64,000 nucleotides of DNA from Polyodon spathula (Eukaryota > Chordata > Actinopteri > Acipenseriformes > Polyodontidae): contig NC_054536.1 of the NCBI RefSeq assembly GCF_017654505.1, positions 92,667,970 to 92,731,969 on the forward strand, written 5' to 3'. Each line of letters starts with the position of its first letter. The stretch's first letter is position 1. A program made the position numbers and the translations under genes. Shown here piece after piece: positions 23,583 to 35,600 of this stretch. The notes below the pieces were generated by a model. That model saw only the letters and a program-made list of their open reading frames with translations, was not told where the DNA came from and did not search any database.

Positions 23583-23661
23583 TAAGAACATAAGAACATA
23601 AGAACATAAGAAAGTTTACAAACGAGAGGAGGCCATTCGGCCCATCTTGCTCGTTTGGTTG

Positions 23662-24228
23662 TTAGTAGCTTATTGATCCCAAAATCTCATCAAGCAGCTT
23701 CTTGAAGGATCCCAAGGTGTCAGCTTCAACAACATTACTGGGGAGTTGATTCCAGACCCTCACAATTCTCTGTGTAAAAAAGTGTCTCCTATTTTCTGTT
23801 CTGAATGCCCCTTTTTCTAAACTCCATTTGTGACCCCTGGTCCTTGTTTCTTTTTTCAGGCTGAAAAAGTCCCTTGGGTCGACACTGTCAATACCTTTTA
23901 GAATTTTGAATGCTTGAATTAGGTCGCCACGTTGTCTTCTTTGTTCAAGACTGAACAGATTCAATTCTTTTAGCCTGTCTGCATATGACATGCCTTTTAA
24001 GCCCAGAATAATTCTGGTCGCTCTTCTTTGCACTCTTTCTAGAGCAGCAATATCTTTTTTATAGCGAGGTGACCAGAACTGAACACAATATTCAAGATGA
24101 GGTCTTACTAGTGCATTGTACAGTTTTAACATTACTTCCCTTGATTTAAATTCAACACTTTTCACAATGTATCCGAGCATATTGTTAGCCTTTTTTATAG
24201 CTTCCCCACATTGTCTAGATGAAGACAT
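23662..24228 (-). pseudogene. CR1 ORF2, RT thumb and C-terminal region
   Basis: An open frame of 188 codons. It includes LVRPHLEYCVQFWSP, DIAALERVQRRATRII, YADRLKELNLFSLEQRRQRG and FFTQRIVRVWNQLPSNVV, then a run ending in SFKKLLDEIL. These are the conserved C-terminal phrases of CR1/L2-group reverse transcriptases. The frame begins right at the deletion joint and is in a different frame from the RT N-terminal part. Confidence 0.85.
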
Positions 24229-24625
24229 TTTCCATTTTGGATCTTATTATAGTTTCCATAAGTTTGCATATAATAGAAGTCAGGCTTACTGGTCTGTAGT
24301 TACCTGGTTCAGTTTTGTTTCCCTTTTTGTGGATCGGTATTATGTTTGCAATTTTCCAGTCTGTCGGTACCACCCCTTTGTCAAGAGACTGCTGCATGAT
24401 CTTGGTTAGCGGTTTGTAAATTACTTCTTTCATTTCTTTGAGTACTACTGGGAGGATCTCATCCGGCCCAGGGGATTTGTTTATTTTAAGAGCTCCTAGT
24501 CCCTTTAACACTTCTGCCTCAGTTATGCTAAAGTTATTTAAAACTGGATAGGAACTGGATGACATGTGGGGCATGTTGTCAGTATCTTCCTTTGTAAAAA
24601 CTTGTGAAAAGTAATCATTTAACAT
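24215..24625 (-). pseudogene. CR1 ORF2, RT N-terminal blocks
   Basis: Contains LGALKINKSPGPDEILPVVL, WKIANIIPIHKKGNK and NYRPVSLTSIICKLMETII, the RT blocks 0-2 of the CR1 clade. The frame runs into the joint at about 24220, beyond which the palm with the catalytic Y-x-D-D is missing. Upstream it is separated from the endonuclease frame by a shift in an A-rich run (about 24636-24646). Confidence 0.85.
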
Positions 24626-25860
24626 ATTTGCTATTTTTTTTTTCTTCCTCTACGATTTTGCCATTTGTATCTCTTAAACATTTAATCTCTTCTTTGAATG
24701 TTCTCTTGCTGTTGTAATATTGGAAAAACATTTTGGAATTGGTTTTAGCTCCCTTAGCAATGTTTATTTCTATTTCTCTCTTGGCCTTTCTAACTTCCTT
24801 TTTGACTTGCGTTTGCAGTTCTGTGTACTCTTTCTGCGTACTTTCTTTTTGGTCCTTTTTTAATGCTCTGTAAAGTGCCTTTTTTGCTGAATTTTTTTTT
24901 TTAATTGATCTATTAAACCATTTTGGCAATTTAGTTTTACATTTAGATTTGTCTACTTTAGGGATATAATTGTTTTGCGCCTCTAGTACTACATTTTTGA
25001 AGAACAACCATCCTTCTTCTGTGGGTGTTTTCTCTATTTTACTCCAATCTACTTCTGTTAGTCTCTGTTTCATACCTTCATAGTTTGCTTTTCTAAAATT
25101 GTAAACCTTAGCTTTAGTCTTTACTTTTGGGGATTTAAAAAACACTTCAAATGAGACCATGTTGTGGTCTGAGTTTGCCAGTGGTTCTCTGACCTCTGTT
25201 TTAGTTATTCTATCTTCGTTATTTGAAAAGACTAAATCAAGGCATGCCTCCCCTCTAGTGGGTGCCTTCACAAATTGTGTTAGGAAGCAGTCATTTGTCA
25301 TTTCCACCATTTCTATTTCATCCTTCGTGCTACCCACCGGGTTTTCCCATTTTATTTGGGGGAAGTTGAAATCCCCCATTAGTATGGCTTCTCCTTTGCT
25401 ACACACATTTCTAATGTCATTGTATAACAGATTATTTTGCTCACCGTCTGAATCTGGCGGTCTATAGCATGCTCCTATTATTATGCCCTTTGAATTTTTG
25501 TCTGTTATTCTGACCCATATTGATTCGGTTTTATTTTCTTTGTCCAGGTTTAACACCTGGGCTTCAAGACTGTTTCTTATGTATAGCGCTACCCCTCCTC
25601 CTCTTCTGTCCTGCCTGTCTTTCCTATACAGTGTATACCCACAAATATTATATTCGTCCCCATCACTCTCAGATAACCACGTTTCTGTAACACCTATCAC
25701 ATCATAGTTACCTGTTAGTGCAGTAGCTTCAAGTTCTAGAATTTTGTTTCTGATACTTCTAGCATTTAGATAAATACATTTAATGGTTGTCTTACCTGAG
25801 TTGTTGTTCTTGTTTTGATGCCTTGGTCTCCCTTCTGTTTTTTTGTTGATTTCTCCCCCC
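24615..25860 (-). pseudogene. CR1 ORF2, endonuclease region
   Basis: The frame is open from the end of ORF1 at about 25860 to 24615. Endonuclease motifs appear in order: YLNARSIRNK (catalytic Asn), VIGVTETWLSE (catalytic Glu), GGGVALYI, YRPPDS, ILMGDFNFPQIKW and ANSDHNMVSF (catalytic Asp-His). A long basic region follows. All recognisable catalytic residues of the exonuclease-endonuclease-phosphatase fold are kept. The frame ends in a poly-A-associated shift (EEEKKNSKYVK then stop), after which RT continues in another frame. Confidence 0.87.
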
Positions 25861-25867
25861 TTCCTTT

Positions 25868-26710
25868 CTAGTTTAAATGCTTCCGAACCTGCTCGAGAAT
25901 CTTTTCTCCGAGTAGACTAGTTCCCTTGTTATTTAAATGCAGTCCATCCCGTCTATACAGATAGTCCTTGTTGTAGAATGTGGTCCAATGATCAAGATAG
26001 GTGAAGCCTTCCCGTGTGCACCACGTCTTCAGCCATTCGTTTTGATTAATTATTTCCAGCTGTCCATATGGTCCTTTGCAAGGTGCGGGTAGTATACCAG
26101 AAAATACCACAGTTTTGGTTTTCTCTTTTAATTTCCTTCCTAGCTCTCTGAATTTGTTTTGCAGGGATTTTGGTCTGTCTCTTCCAATGTTGTTTGTACC
26201 GATGTGGACGACTACTACCGGGTCGTCTCCTGTTCGTTCTAGGAGCCTGTCCACGTTTTCAGTGATGTGCTTGACCGAGGCTCCTGGAAGGCAGCACACT
26301 GTTGTAGTAAGGGGGTCCAAACTACGAATTGAACTTGCTGTGTTTCTCAATATGGAGTCCCCAACAATCATGACCTCCCTTCTTTTTGCTGTCTGGTCAC
26401 CACTGTCAATAGGGTCCTGGATGTTGTTCCTTTCATTCTCTTGTTGTTGGTTCTGCTCATCAAAATTCTTAAGTGACTCAAATCTGTTGGTTGTTTTGAT
26501 TTCTGGTGGTTGTGTTTGACGAAGTTTCTTTTTTTCCCTGCTTCTGCCTACCTGAACCCAGCTGTTCTGACCTTCTATCTCCCTGGTGGCTTTCAGTCTG
26601 TTAGGGGTGATGCAGACTTCCATGAATTGTGGGTGTGCCAGTTCCTCCAGATTCTGTTGCTGTCTCACTTCTTCCAGCTCCATTGCTAGAATACTTCTTA
26701 GTTTATGCAA
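25868..26710 (-). CDS. CR1 ORF1 with SGNH esterase domain
   Basis: About 280 residues. After a short helical start (LEEVRQQQNLEEL) comes a charged linker. From residue 110 there is an SGNH/GDSL hydrolase domain: VMIVGDSILRN (nucleophile Ser), CCLPGASVKHI (Gly block), VVVHIGTNNIGRD (Asn block) and RRDGLHLNNKG (catalytic Asp and His). An esterase in ORF1 is known from CR1-group LINEs. All four blocks are intact. Upstream of 26710 the same frame meets a stop after a few codons, so the N-terminus may be shortened. No ATG is at the frame start; the first in-frame Met is about ten residues in. ORF2 follows with a small overlap in another frame. Confidence 0.82.
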   Translation of the reverse strand: MHKLRSILAMELEEVRQQQNLEELAHPQFMEVCITPNRLKATREIEGQNSWVQVGRSREKKKLRQTQPPEIKTTNRFESLKNFDEQNQQQENERNNIQDPIDSGDQTAKRREVMIVGDSILRNTASSIRSLDPLTTTVCCLPGASVKHITENVDRLLERTGDDPVVVVHIGTNNIGRDRPKSLQNKFRELGRKLKEKTKTVVFSGILPAPCKGPYGQLEIINQNEWLKTWCTREGFTYLDHWTTFYNKDYLYRRDGLHLNNKGTSLLGEKILEQVRKHLN

Positions 26711-26764
26711 ATCCTGGATTTCCTAGCGTTTATGTTTATTTCTATATTGTCAATTTCTATTTGG

Positions 26765-27180
26765 CTGGTAGCAACAGCTCCCAGATTCATGTTAGTTGTC
26801 TAACAATGACAAACTCAGACAGCAAACAAACAAAACACTTAACACTCACTATATATGTTTCTTAAGTCTCCATTTCCTTTTTGATAACCACAACAAAAGG
26901 AACATATTACATCATCACATCCCCTATTATATCTCCAGTCATGCCCTCTGCATTAACTAGTTCAGTCACATCTCCAATCCATGACTGACACTTCGTGTAC
27001 CACGTTAGGGTGATGACTTTTGGCATTGTGACTCTGCTCCCTTCCTGGATAGCTGGCTTTTGACTGACCCTGGAATGAACTCCTAAACCATCCTGTCTGG
27101 GGCACACTGTTCCTACTACACAGCGCCCTCTCAGGCTGGGAGGGAGATTGTTGACTAGGATTCATTCACACTCTGTCACA
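26765..27180 (-). mobile_element. LTR fragment, same family as 35961-36654
   Basis: Matches 36268-36654 along its length: cagctcccagat, cactcact, aaccacaacaaa and ctagttca..cacatctcc, then gggagattgttgactaggatt. It ends in the same ctctgtcaca. The other half of the LTR is missing where the CR1 begins. Both copies are in the same orientation. Confidence 0.7.
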
Positions 27181-27568
27181 AGGTCACACAGCTTGGCAGT
27201 CGAGATGTTTGTGTCAAGAGTTTTTCATGTACACACAGTTGCTCCCGAAGAATAAACTCTCTTTGGTACACCCATGTGAGTAGGGAAATTTATTTTTAGC
27301 TTAACTGGTAGAATACCAGCTTAGAAACATGAAGACCAGGTGGTTGAATTGAAACTGTAAAATGCAATTGCAGGGGGCTCACAGTTTCAGCTGATAATGA
27401 TCAGAAAGTTGATCCAGCCACATAAACAAACCCAAAATGACAGGAGACCAGCAAGGCTAAATTGCTCAAGGTTCTAGTGCAGAAGTATAAAACAGGATTA
27501 CTTTGTGCAGTTTGGATAGTGTTCATGTTTTCTGCTAACCAGCTGCAGTATATATAACCATTGTGATG

Positions 27569-27760
27569 TTTTTTTTTTTTTGTTATTTATTTCTTAGCAG
27601 ATGCCCTTATATTTTTACTTACAGTTGGGTTTTCATTAGAGCAATCTAGGTAAGGTACCTTGCTCAAGGGTACAGCAGCAGTATCCCCCAACTGGGATTG
27701 AACCCATACCCCTCTAGTCAAGAGTCCAGAGCCCCTGGCCACTACACCACACTGCTGCCC
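27569..27760 (-). mobile_element. tRNA-derived SINE
   Basis: On the minus strand the element starts with a tRNA-like head (gggcagcagtgtggtgtagtgg) with A box TGGTGTAGTGG and B box GGTTCAATCCC. The body ends with ctgtaagtaaaaatataaggg, gcatctgctaag and an A-rich tail. Pol III would transcribe it from the internal A and B boxes. No target duplication was identified. Confidence 0.85.
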
Positions 27761-28255
27761 TTTTATATATGAAGGTAGGTTGGGGATGCATTCAATCTGC
27801 AGGCTCACTGCTGCTTTTAAGGTAATTATCAGTGATGCCTTTGTGGCTGATAGCCTGCTCTGACACACTGAGTCTGGGTTAAAATGTGGTCAATGGCTTG
27901 CAGTGGTGAATAACGCTGATGTGGCAACAGTGTTGATGTCTGCTGACTTCAGTTTAGGAGCAGGACATTAACTTTTCACATGAGGTGAGATGGTTATAAA
28001 ACATGAGGGATTCAAACCGACTCTCTTTTCTGATAGGAAGCCTCCTGGGAAATGAAAATGGCAGAAACAGCTTGAATTCGAAAGAGCTGCCAGCTGCTGG
28101 ATTTAACATTAAATCAGTGCTGACAGGAAAAGCCCTGCAAAGCATGTCTCTCTCATCGACAGAGGCAGCACTTGCAAGCCTCTAATAAGCATGCCGAGGC
28201 TTTCTAGAATATCGTTATTGTTCTGGCTTATCAACTTCATTAAATGCACAGAAGC

Positions 28256-28412
28256 ACTGATGGACATTGCAGTTTACTGCAGTGATGGACATTGTCAGTG
28301 TACTGCAGTGATGGACATTGTCAGTGTACGGCAGTGATGGACATTGTCAGTGTACAGCAGTGATGGACATTGTCAGTGTACTGCAGTGATGGACACTGGC
28401 AGTGTACTGCAG
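28256..28412. repeat. 26-bp minisatellite, about 6 copies
   Basis: Unit gatggacattgtcagtgtac plus tgcagt, with one to three differences per copy. No frame is preserved, since 26 is not a multiple of three. Confidence 0.93.
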
Positions 28413-30986
28413 TGCCACCGATACTAGCCTTGCCAAGATAGTTTCCAAATGCGTCTTGCTCAGGTCATGTGAATGAAAGTGATCCGAGGTGTTGTTTCAA
28501 GGAAACCACAGCATGCTGGTAGAAGGACGTTTCTCACAGGAAATAAAAAAAAAAATCTTTCAATTCTACAGATAAATAGAAATCTTTTTTTCACATGATC
28601 ATTATACAACATTACAAAAGTAACCATTACACATTTGTGAAGGCTAGAAAAGACTAGGGTTTTAAAGGATTAATGCTGCCTCTGACTCTCAAGCTTTCAT
28701 TCCAATCCAGCTTTCTCACAATAGTTACTGTCACATATTCAGATTCCACAATTAAACAGACAAACAAGCCTCAGATTAGAGCTTTTCAAGGGATGCAAAT
28801 CTTTTCTTCTGTAAGCACTGGTGCATCTACTAAACGTACTTCACAACAAGCTATTACAAAACAAAATGAAAAGAAGAACCCACTTGACTATAATGTGGAA
28901 TGCTAGAATACCCTCACAAAGGAACTTTACTTACTGCAAGCATCTATTTCGTGATTTATTTATTTCACTGTTGATTTGCTTAATTCAAATTGTCATACCT
29001 GTAAAACACATTGGAATCACAGTGGTGGAGACAACAGTCCTCCAGTGCCCATCTAGCACAAGCAAACTTCATTATTTTGCAACTCCTGGCTGTTCCCCAC
29101 TGTTTTCACAAGTGCTCTGCTTCTAATCTGATTAATTAATTGTCAGTTTGGCTAAGAGGGTTGTTTTAACCCCACGCATTCTTTTTTATGCAAGAAGACT
29201 GTCACAGGTATTGCATTTTTGTGCTTTAGGAAAACCATACATTACCACTTGAGCCACAAACCACCAGAATCATATCATAAACTGGATAACAATGCACTAT
29301 AGGGTCTGTTTTTTTAAAGAAAAGCAGGACTTTAGAAGCTTTCTGGTCTTATAACTGGACATATTCAAAAGTGTCCACACACATGGTCAGTGATTTGAGT
29401 CGTGAGGAAACAGTAACAATCAATAAAACATTGTGGATTCAGTGCACATTTGTTACAATCGTAATTGTTAAAAGGTCTGCAGTAGGACATTATATTTCTT
29501 TTCACTTGCCATATTATAAATCAGACATGTCTCTGTGGATTGCCAAAGAATCAAAGGCGAGAAACAATAACTATTCAATTTATGAGAAGATCCACAGCCT
29601 ACATGTAGTAAAATTCATGGCAAACCCTCACAGCATCCCTCTTGAGACAACTAAAATTCCTAGATGTAAGTTTGGTTACATTTACAAATCCAGCAGAAAG
29701 AGAAAATAACTGTGAATTTCAAGATAAGAATTCTTATCTCTTTTGTGAAAAGCACCCAGAGTGTTTTGTGAGCACATGTTTAATAACAGGCAAGCTTTTG
29801 AATTAATTATTGGATATTCAAGGTTGCAATTTATTTGGCTCCTGGAATTCACAATAGGAGTGGTTGCTTGATTTTAAAGGAGCTTAGAATGTGGCAAGAA
29901 GACACAGCAAACTAAACAGTCAGGCAGGTGTTCACAAGTAACAGTTCAAGGAAGTGGAATTCAAAACTGAAAAGACAAGAAGTAGAAGAGAACACATGAT
30001 GGAAAGCATAGTATGCTTCTTTTTCTGTATATCAGGAACATGCATTGTATGAAAAAAGACTGCTGTCAAAGTATATTAAATTGAACCATTAGCACTAAAC
30101 TGGAGTGTTGTAATCTGTAGTAACAGCTGCAAGTCTTGTTTTTTTAACTGTATCAAAAGGTATATTTTTCCTCAAGTGCACACCAATAATTGTGTGGTTT
30201 CGGTGACCCCCACTAGGGTTACCAGTGCTCAAAAGCTAAAGTCTCTAACCATAATTTACTATCTCCTTGTCAACATTGAGTGTTTCACACTGTTATGGTG
30301 AACAGAATAGAGTCCTCTCATAAATGCAAGGATATGCTTTGTGTTGCCACGGTCACTATAACTTAGTTTAAGGAGTGCTAGCTGATGCATTTATTTTTCA
30401 CATTAAATACTGCAGTCTAAAATAAGTTTTCACCAACATTAACCAGTAAAACATGTTTACTTAAGTAAAAGACTTTGACAGGGAGGGTTTGACTTTATTA
30501 CCTGTGACAGTGTTGCTTTTCTGGAGTCCTAGTGTATGTGTGCTTTCAAATGGAGACACTTTACCACTTAGCAAAGTTATTTGCAAAGAAAGGACATGGC
30601 ACAACTTGGTGCAGGGTCTGTGATAGGCACACAAGGCACCAATTATGAGTTCAGCAGGGTCCAGTGGGGCATGTTTGTCTGTAAATGTATATTGCAATAG
30701 CAGTTTTGATGGTGGTTTCGTGTTGTAGACCAATCATGAGCTTGGGCGACCAGAAATCAATACACTTTAGTGTCACCTGGCCAGAACTGTCCTATACAAA
30801 GACTCCACCCAAGCCCAGGCTTTTTAAGGCAGTGATGTGTTTTCATGTTTAAAAGCAGGTGTGGAGGATAAAGTAGGAGTTTTGGATTATCTTATTTGCC
30901 AGAGACATAGACACTAATTATATTTTGTTATTCAACTGTCAACTATGCATTCAAAGATCAAGGCAAGGCTTTGTTGGATGTAGTAT
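28413..30986. other. Non-coding spacer
   Basis: AT-rich. Frames such as 29371-29709 (112 codons) lack any domain I recognise and have no supporting signals. Confidence 0.4.
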
Positions 30987-31098
30987 AAAAATATATTCTA
31001 GACCGGGAGGAACGGCCCTCAATAGCAGTACCGAACTCCGACCTTGGTCAGAGGTCTACCAAGGCCGGGTGATGGAGAACCACCAACCCCCTATAAGG
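30987..31098 (-). ncRNA. Candidate structured Pol III-type transcript (uncertain)
   Basis: A GC-rich 90-bp island inside AT-rich DNA. On the minus strand a TATA-like CCTTATAG (31091-31098) is preceded by an octamer-like CTTTGCATAT (about 31105-31114) and ATTGG (31142-31146). Downstream is a strong hairpin: GGCCTTGGT pairs with ACCAAGGTC around a 9-base loop (31042-31067). A TTTTT at 30991-30987 could terminate Pol III. It does not match U1-U6, 5S, 7SK, 7SL, RNase P or Y RNAs as I know them. It could instead be a piece of an unknown repeat. Confidence 0.22.
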
Positions 31099-31851
31099 AA
31101 GATCCATATGCAAAGTACGCTTGCTCTTTGTGATTGTTTAGCCAATAGGATTAGTGTAGCGGTCTGAACCTCACTCTTATAATTACAGTAATACTGTATT
31201 CTGTATTTATGCAGTTCAGTCAATAATTGAAAACAGATACATGCACAGTAAAACCTCTATTCACATGCACCTGAGTTAATTTTCTTCTTGCAAGTGAATG
31301 AGAGCGAGCAGTACCTTGGAAATTCAGCTGTAGCACATATTCAGTGCCTTTGGTTAATTCAGGTTTCATTTTAATTTACAGTATGAGGTAGCAGAACTCA
31401 TTTCTGTAGTAGAGGAAGCACAAACAAAGATGTCAATAAAAAATGTAGCTGTAAAACTTTGCTTGATTGCATTTCTTCAGACAGAGACTTATTCAAGTCT
31501 AAATGCCAGGTCTTAGAAAACAGGCACCCTTAAGCCTTTGTGTCAACACTGATGACAGAAAAAGCAACATTAATCTGATTTGAGTAGAGTTGCATCCTCG
31601 ATAAATTTCATCATAGACCCACGATTAATAGTGTCTGACAACAAACAGAACAGGCCTCAGTTTGACCTCAAAAAAAGGATTTTCTGTTCATGACTCAGGC
31701 TCAAATGTAGTACAACCTGAATTGTATTTACAGGACACACAGGAATGCAAAAACAATAGGAACAAACAAAAATTCCATACGGAACGCTAACTAACATGAA
31801 ATGTTTTCAATACAAAATACAATTTGAAATTACAAATAAATTTTCAAAAAT

Positions 31852-31856
<5 letters not shown>

Positions 31857-31912
<56 letters not shown>
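31857..31912. repeat. (TA)n microsatellite
   Basis: Roughly 25 TA dinucleotides with one interruption near the left end. The surrounding 31170-32240 holds no recognisable gene. Confidence 0.95.
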
Positions 31913-31916
<4 letters not shown>

Positions 31917-32244
31917 TCATCCAAAATAATCAATATTTTAGATAATAAGGCCTGAACCTGCACATTTTGGAATGTTTTGGATGGTTGTTATAAGTGTAAC
32001 CCTTCAAAGTTGCTCTTTAGGAAGTATGTGGGGGTTTTAGCATTTTGATAAAGGACTTCAGAGATAATAACACATTGCAACAGCAGATAGTCCTACAACT
32101 TTTTTTGTGGGTGAGTAGGGGGAGAAATTCTATAGCAAGCAAAAACCTTTGAATATTCAAACAGTATTTATTTAATGTCTAACATTAGTGTAGTTTTCAG
32201 TACAAATTGATGTACTAGACTGATGTGTGGCACTCTATAGTTCT

Positions 32245-32660
32245 CTATCGGTTCTCCTTCAGCAAAACAAGTTTCTGGAAGAGGTCATCTGACAGCCGAT
32301 TTCTTTGGGACCTGAAAATCAAGCCAGTAAAAGAGAAGAGACGCTCAACAGGAGCTGAGGAAGGAAGAATGGGTCTTCAAGAAAATAAATGAAAGAAAAT
32401 CTCTAGCTCAGCTTTGTTGCCTCTTGTTGAGGGAGTACTTATCTGGGAAACATCTTTGCTATCCTTAAAAACAAAGAAGTCATCTTCTTTCTCTTCAAGG
32501 GGTCTCCCCACTAGAAGATTCTGAGACAAGACCCAGCTCTTCAGCAGCCTGAAGCATTAGTTGATGGAATCTTCTGGTGTCTCCAGAAAGACAGTGTGAT
32601 AGCCAGTGCATCATTGTTGATTTAAAGTTACTCCCAAGATGAACTGGAGTGTGCGCGTGC
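32245..32660 (-). pseudogene. hAT transposase C-terminal remnant
   Basis: Translating the minus strand toward a stop at 32247-32245 gives [16 protein letters not shown], then [15 protein letters not shown] and VLLKENR. This is the hAT family dimerisation domain (consensus S...ERLFS..G.I...RR.RL....F..L.FL..N). Upstream, up to about 32660, come short pieces in other frames, among them EKEDDFFVFKDSKD and, at the far end, HCLSGDTRRFHQLM. At least two frame breaks separate them. The catalytic core and the TIRs were not found, so this is a dead fragment. Confidence 0.8.
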
Positions 32661-35600
32661 ATGTTATTATTTTTTTTTTTTTTATCGAATACGCGATCAC
32701 TATAATTAAATTGTATACAGCTGCAGGTTAATATTTAATTTATTATTGACAATATATTTTGGAGTATCGTCTCGTTCCCACCTCCAGCTCTACCGCCACA
32801 CCTAAGTCTCCTCTTTGCACCAGACAGATGAGCCTACAGGTGTGCTTTCCTGGCTAAGTTGTTCTGGGTTGACACCTGCTCGCCACCTTGGTAAATTACA
32901 GTCTCTCTTTTAAAACGGAAACAGGATTTTAACATACTTACTGCTAGTCTCTTCCATTTTCTCTTTGCGGCACCACAGTATGAGAGGAATAAGCTTTTCC
33001 AGGCTCTAATATTGAAGTTGTGGAGGTTTTTCACATGGCACCTGCAGAGCCAGACTTGAACCATGTGAGATCTTAGTCATCATAGCTTACACCAACATCA
33101 AACAGCACTTAAGCACAGGGATTTTGCAACTGTGTGATGGTCAGCTCAAAGTCAGTGCTACATGATCATAAATTCAACAAATTCCATGACAGCATACTTC
33201 ATAGTTTACTATGCTCAACAAAACATTTGTTGAGTGGTTACCATGGTATTCTTTACCGTTGGTTCAAGGCAACCTGGTTTGACTTAAAGACTACCTTTAC
33301 AGTTGTTGATATGGAATACTTACAGGTGCATGCTGTGCTGCACTGCAATTTGTGTTCTTGTTATTAACTAAATATAAAACATGAAACAGAATGATGAACA
33401 CAAATCTATTGCATTAGCAGGCATCTTCCCTAGCTCATGCAGGAAATCCCCAGCATGTTGCCAATAACTGCTGATCTCAATTAGAATGCAGCTTGATGTC
33501 TCCAAATGCCAGTCAGCCAAACAGCTTTAATGTAATTCACCCTCCTATCTGGAATTCACCAATCAGCTGTCCTCATTTTCTTAGATTAGATTTGTCAGAA
33601 CCAGGACACTTAATCTTGGCAAGTGGCATATCTGTAGATTAGATAGAGAGAGAATGTTTTGCAAAGCAGTTTATCTTTAGGTTCAGTGAAAGTGAGAAAA
33701 GATTGAATACCAGTTTCAGCCGATCCCAAGTGTCAAGATCAGAACTGCAGCATCTGCAGGAGGTTGTAAAAGAACACAAGTACAAATGAATAGTAGAAGG
33801 CTTGTGCAAACTATGTTTGTTTTTTTTTCTTATTATCTGCACCAGTGTTATTTTACTACACTCTGACATTCTTAGCTGTCAAGCATTCCAAAGCAGATCC
33901 TGCTTCTTGGACGACAGACCTGACTCATTGCTGTATCAGTGGACAGAAAACTAAAGATACACCAGATGTATCAACCCTTCTAGAAATGTTTGAATAATCC
34001 CGTTATAATACTGGGTTATGTTTACCAGTGATTCATGTTGTACCAATAGCTCACCCCATTGTTCTGCAGCGACCCTACTGCCACAGTGGAAAGCAGTGAG
34101 TTTGATGTGAAATCTCAGTACTTTGTAAGGATAATAAAGTAAGTGTAATGGAAAGGATGCTTGTGTTGGGTAGACCATCTGAACTGCAGGAGAAAGTTTA
34201 GCTGAGAAATCCTGTAATAAGGGCTTATCTGTGTAATATAGGTAGATGTCTTAGCCAACACCTGCAGAGATTCCACTTCAGTGAGTAAAAAGACTGACAA
34301 TTTTGTACAGCGTGTCTTGTTCATCTAATGCTTGCTGCAAGACCTTATATATCACATTGGAACAATATTGATATATCATTGCATTGATGTCCTCACAGCA
34401 TATGTCATGTAATTATAGAATGTATGTACACGTGCACTGCATGTATGTATGCATGTAGGTATTGTAATACAGCTTAGTATCTCGATCATTCTTTTGTTAA
34501 CAAAGCATTAGAAAAGGGTGTAATTTGCTCTGCAGCGACACAATGAGTGAACTATATCAAGAGAATCATCAGGGATATTATTAAAATGGGGGATAGCAGG
34601 ATAACAAGCAGAAGGGGCAATGCTGTGTGCACTGGAAAACCCCACTATGTCACTGATGAAGTATTGCCAACATAAATACCTGGGAGATTTAACAATCTGT
34701 GACTGATAGAAGAGCCTCATTGTAATTTAAATTATATAACTCTAGCTATAAATTGATCTTAGGCATGCTCAGAGAACAAACAACCCAGGTCTTTTACACA
34801 GGGACAAGATACTGACTCTTTCATGCCTGATCGTCTCAGAATTCTCACATTTTTTCAACAAGCTGTCCATGAGCATGTCTGATGCTTGGAGTCACCTTTC
34901 AGTGCATTTATATAAAACATGTCCCTTATACCTCGGTTACGGAGCACAGAAGAAAGGAAAATAGCTTCAAAGCTGCCATTAGTTTTTGTCTTTCCTTGTG
35001 ATCACCTTTCATCTCACTCCCGGGGACCTGGGAGTACGCAGCACAGTTGCCAGCTGTCGCATTACCTCCTTACCCCCCCCCACCCCCCAGCACTCTCACA
35101 TGTACTGCTACAACACCACAATAGTTCTTCTCCTGATATTGAAAGTCGCTTTATTGAACAGCACTTCAGATATTTCAATGAAGTAAACCAGTGCTATCGA
35201 AGTCCTGTGAACATAACGGGGGATAACACAGAGCATGGAGCAAAACACAGCCAAACATATTTTACTATATTTAGCTAAAGTCCTCAGACTTGAAGCCTTG
35301 AAACATTACAATATGCACAGAGGAAGGAGTTCTATAGGTTTGTTTTTGGCTTAATTTTGGTTTTTGAGGAATTTAAGTTACTGTACCTTAGATACTGGTG
35401 TTAGTATTTAACAGATTCTAATTTGTAGGAAATCCCTCTACAAACATATTACCACAACCAGTTAAGAGCCTACTCTGAACAGTATGTCACAGGAGGAGAG
35501 AGGGATTGTGCGCTTCTGGGACACCTTGTTATATAAGGTTATTAATAGCAAAATCACTACTGTCTTACATGAAATATTAAATGATGTAAAGCTGACCTAC

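Larger units (their letters stand above)
23583..26765 (-). mobile_element. CR1-type LINE, nearly full ORF1, RT core deleted
   Basis: On the minus strand this contains an esterase-type ORF1, an overlapping ORF2 with apurinic endonuclease, the first RT blocks, then directly the RT C-terminal region, and a 3' end of repeated TTCTTATG units (about 23583-23612). Short tandem 8-bp repeats at the 3' end instead of poly(A) are typical of CR1. The catalytic middle of the RT is absent, so this is an internally deleted copy. The 5' end abuts an LTR fragment at about 26765. Confidence 0.88.

Noticed and set aside
28673..29709. Frames of 77-112 codons in the spacer
   Set aside because: Lengths are within chance for AT-rich DNA, and no domain, splice pattern or start context supports them.
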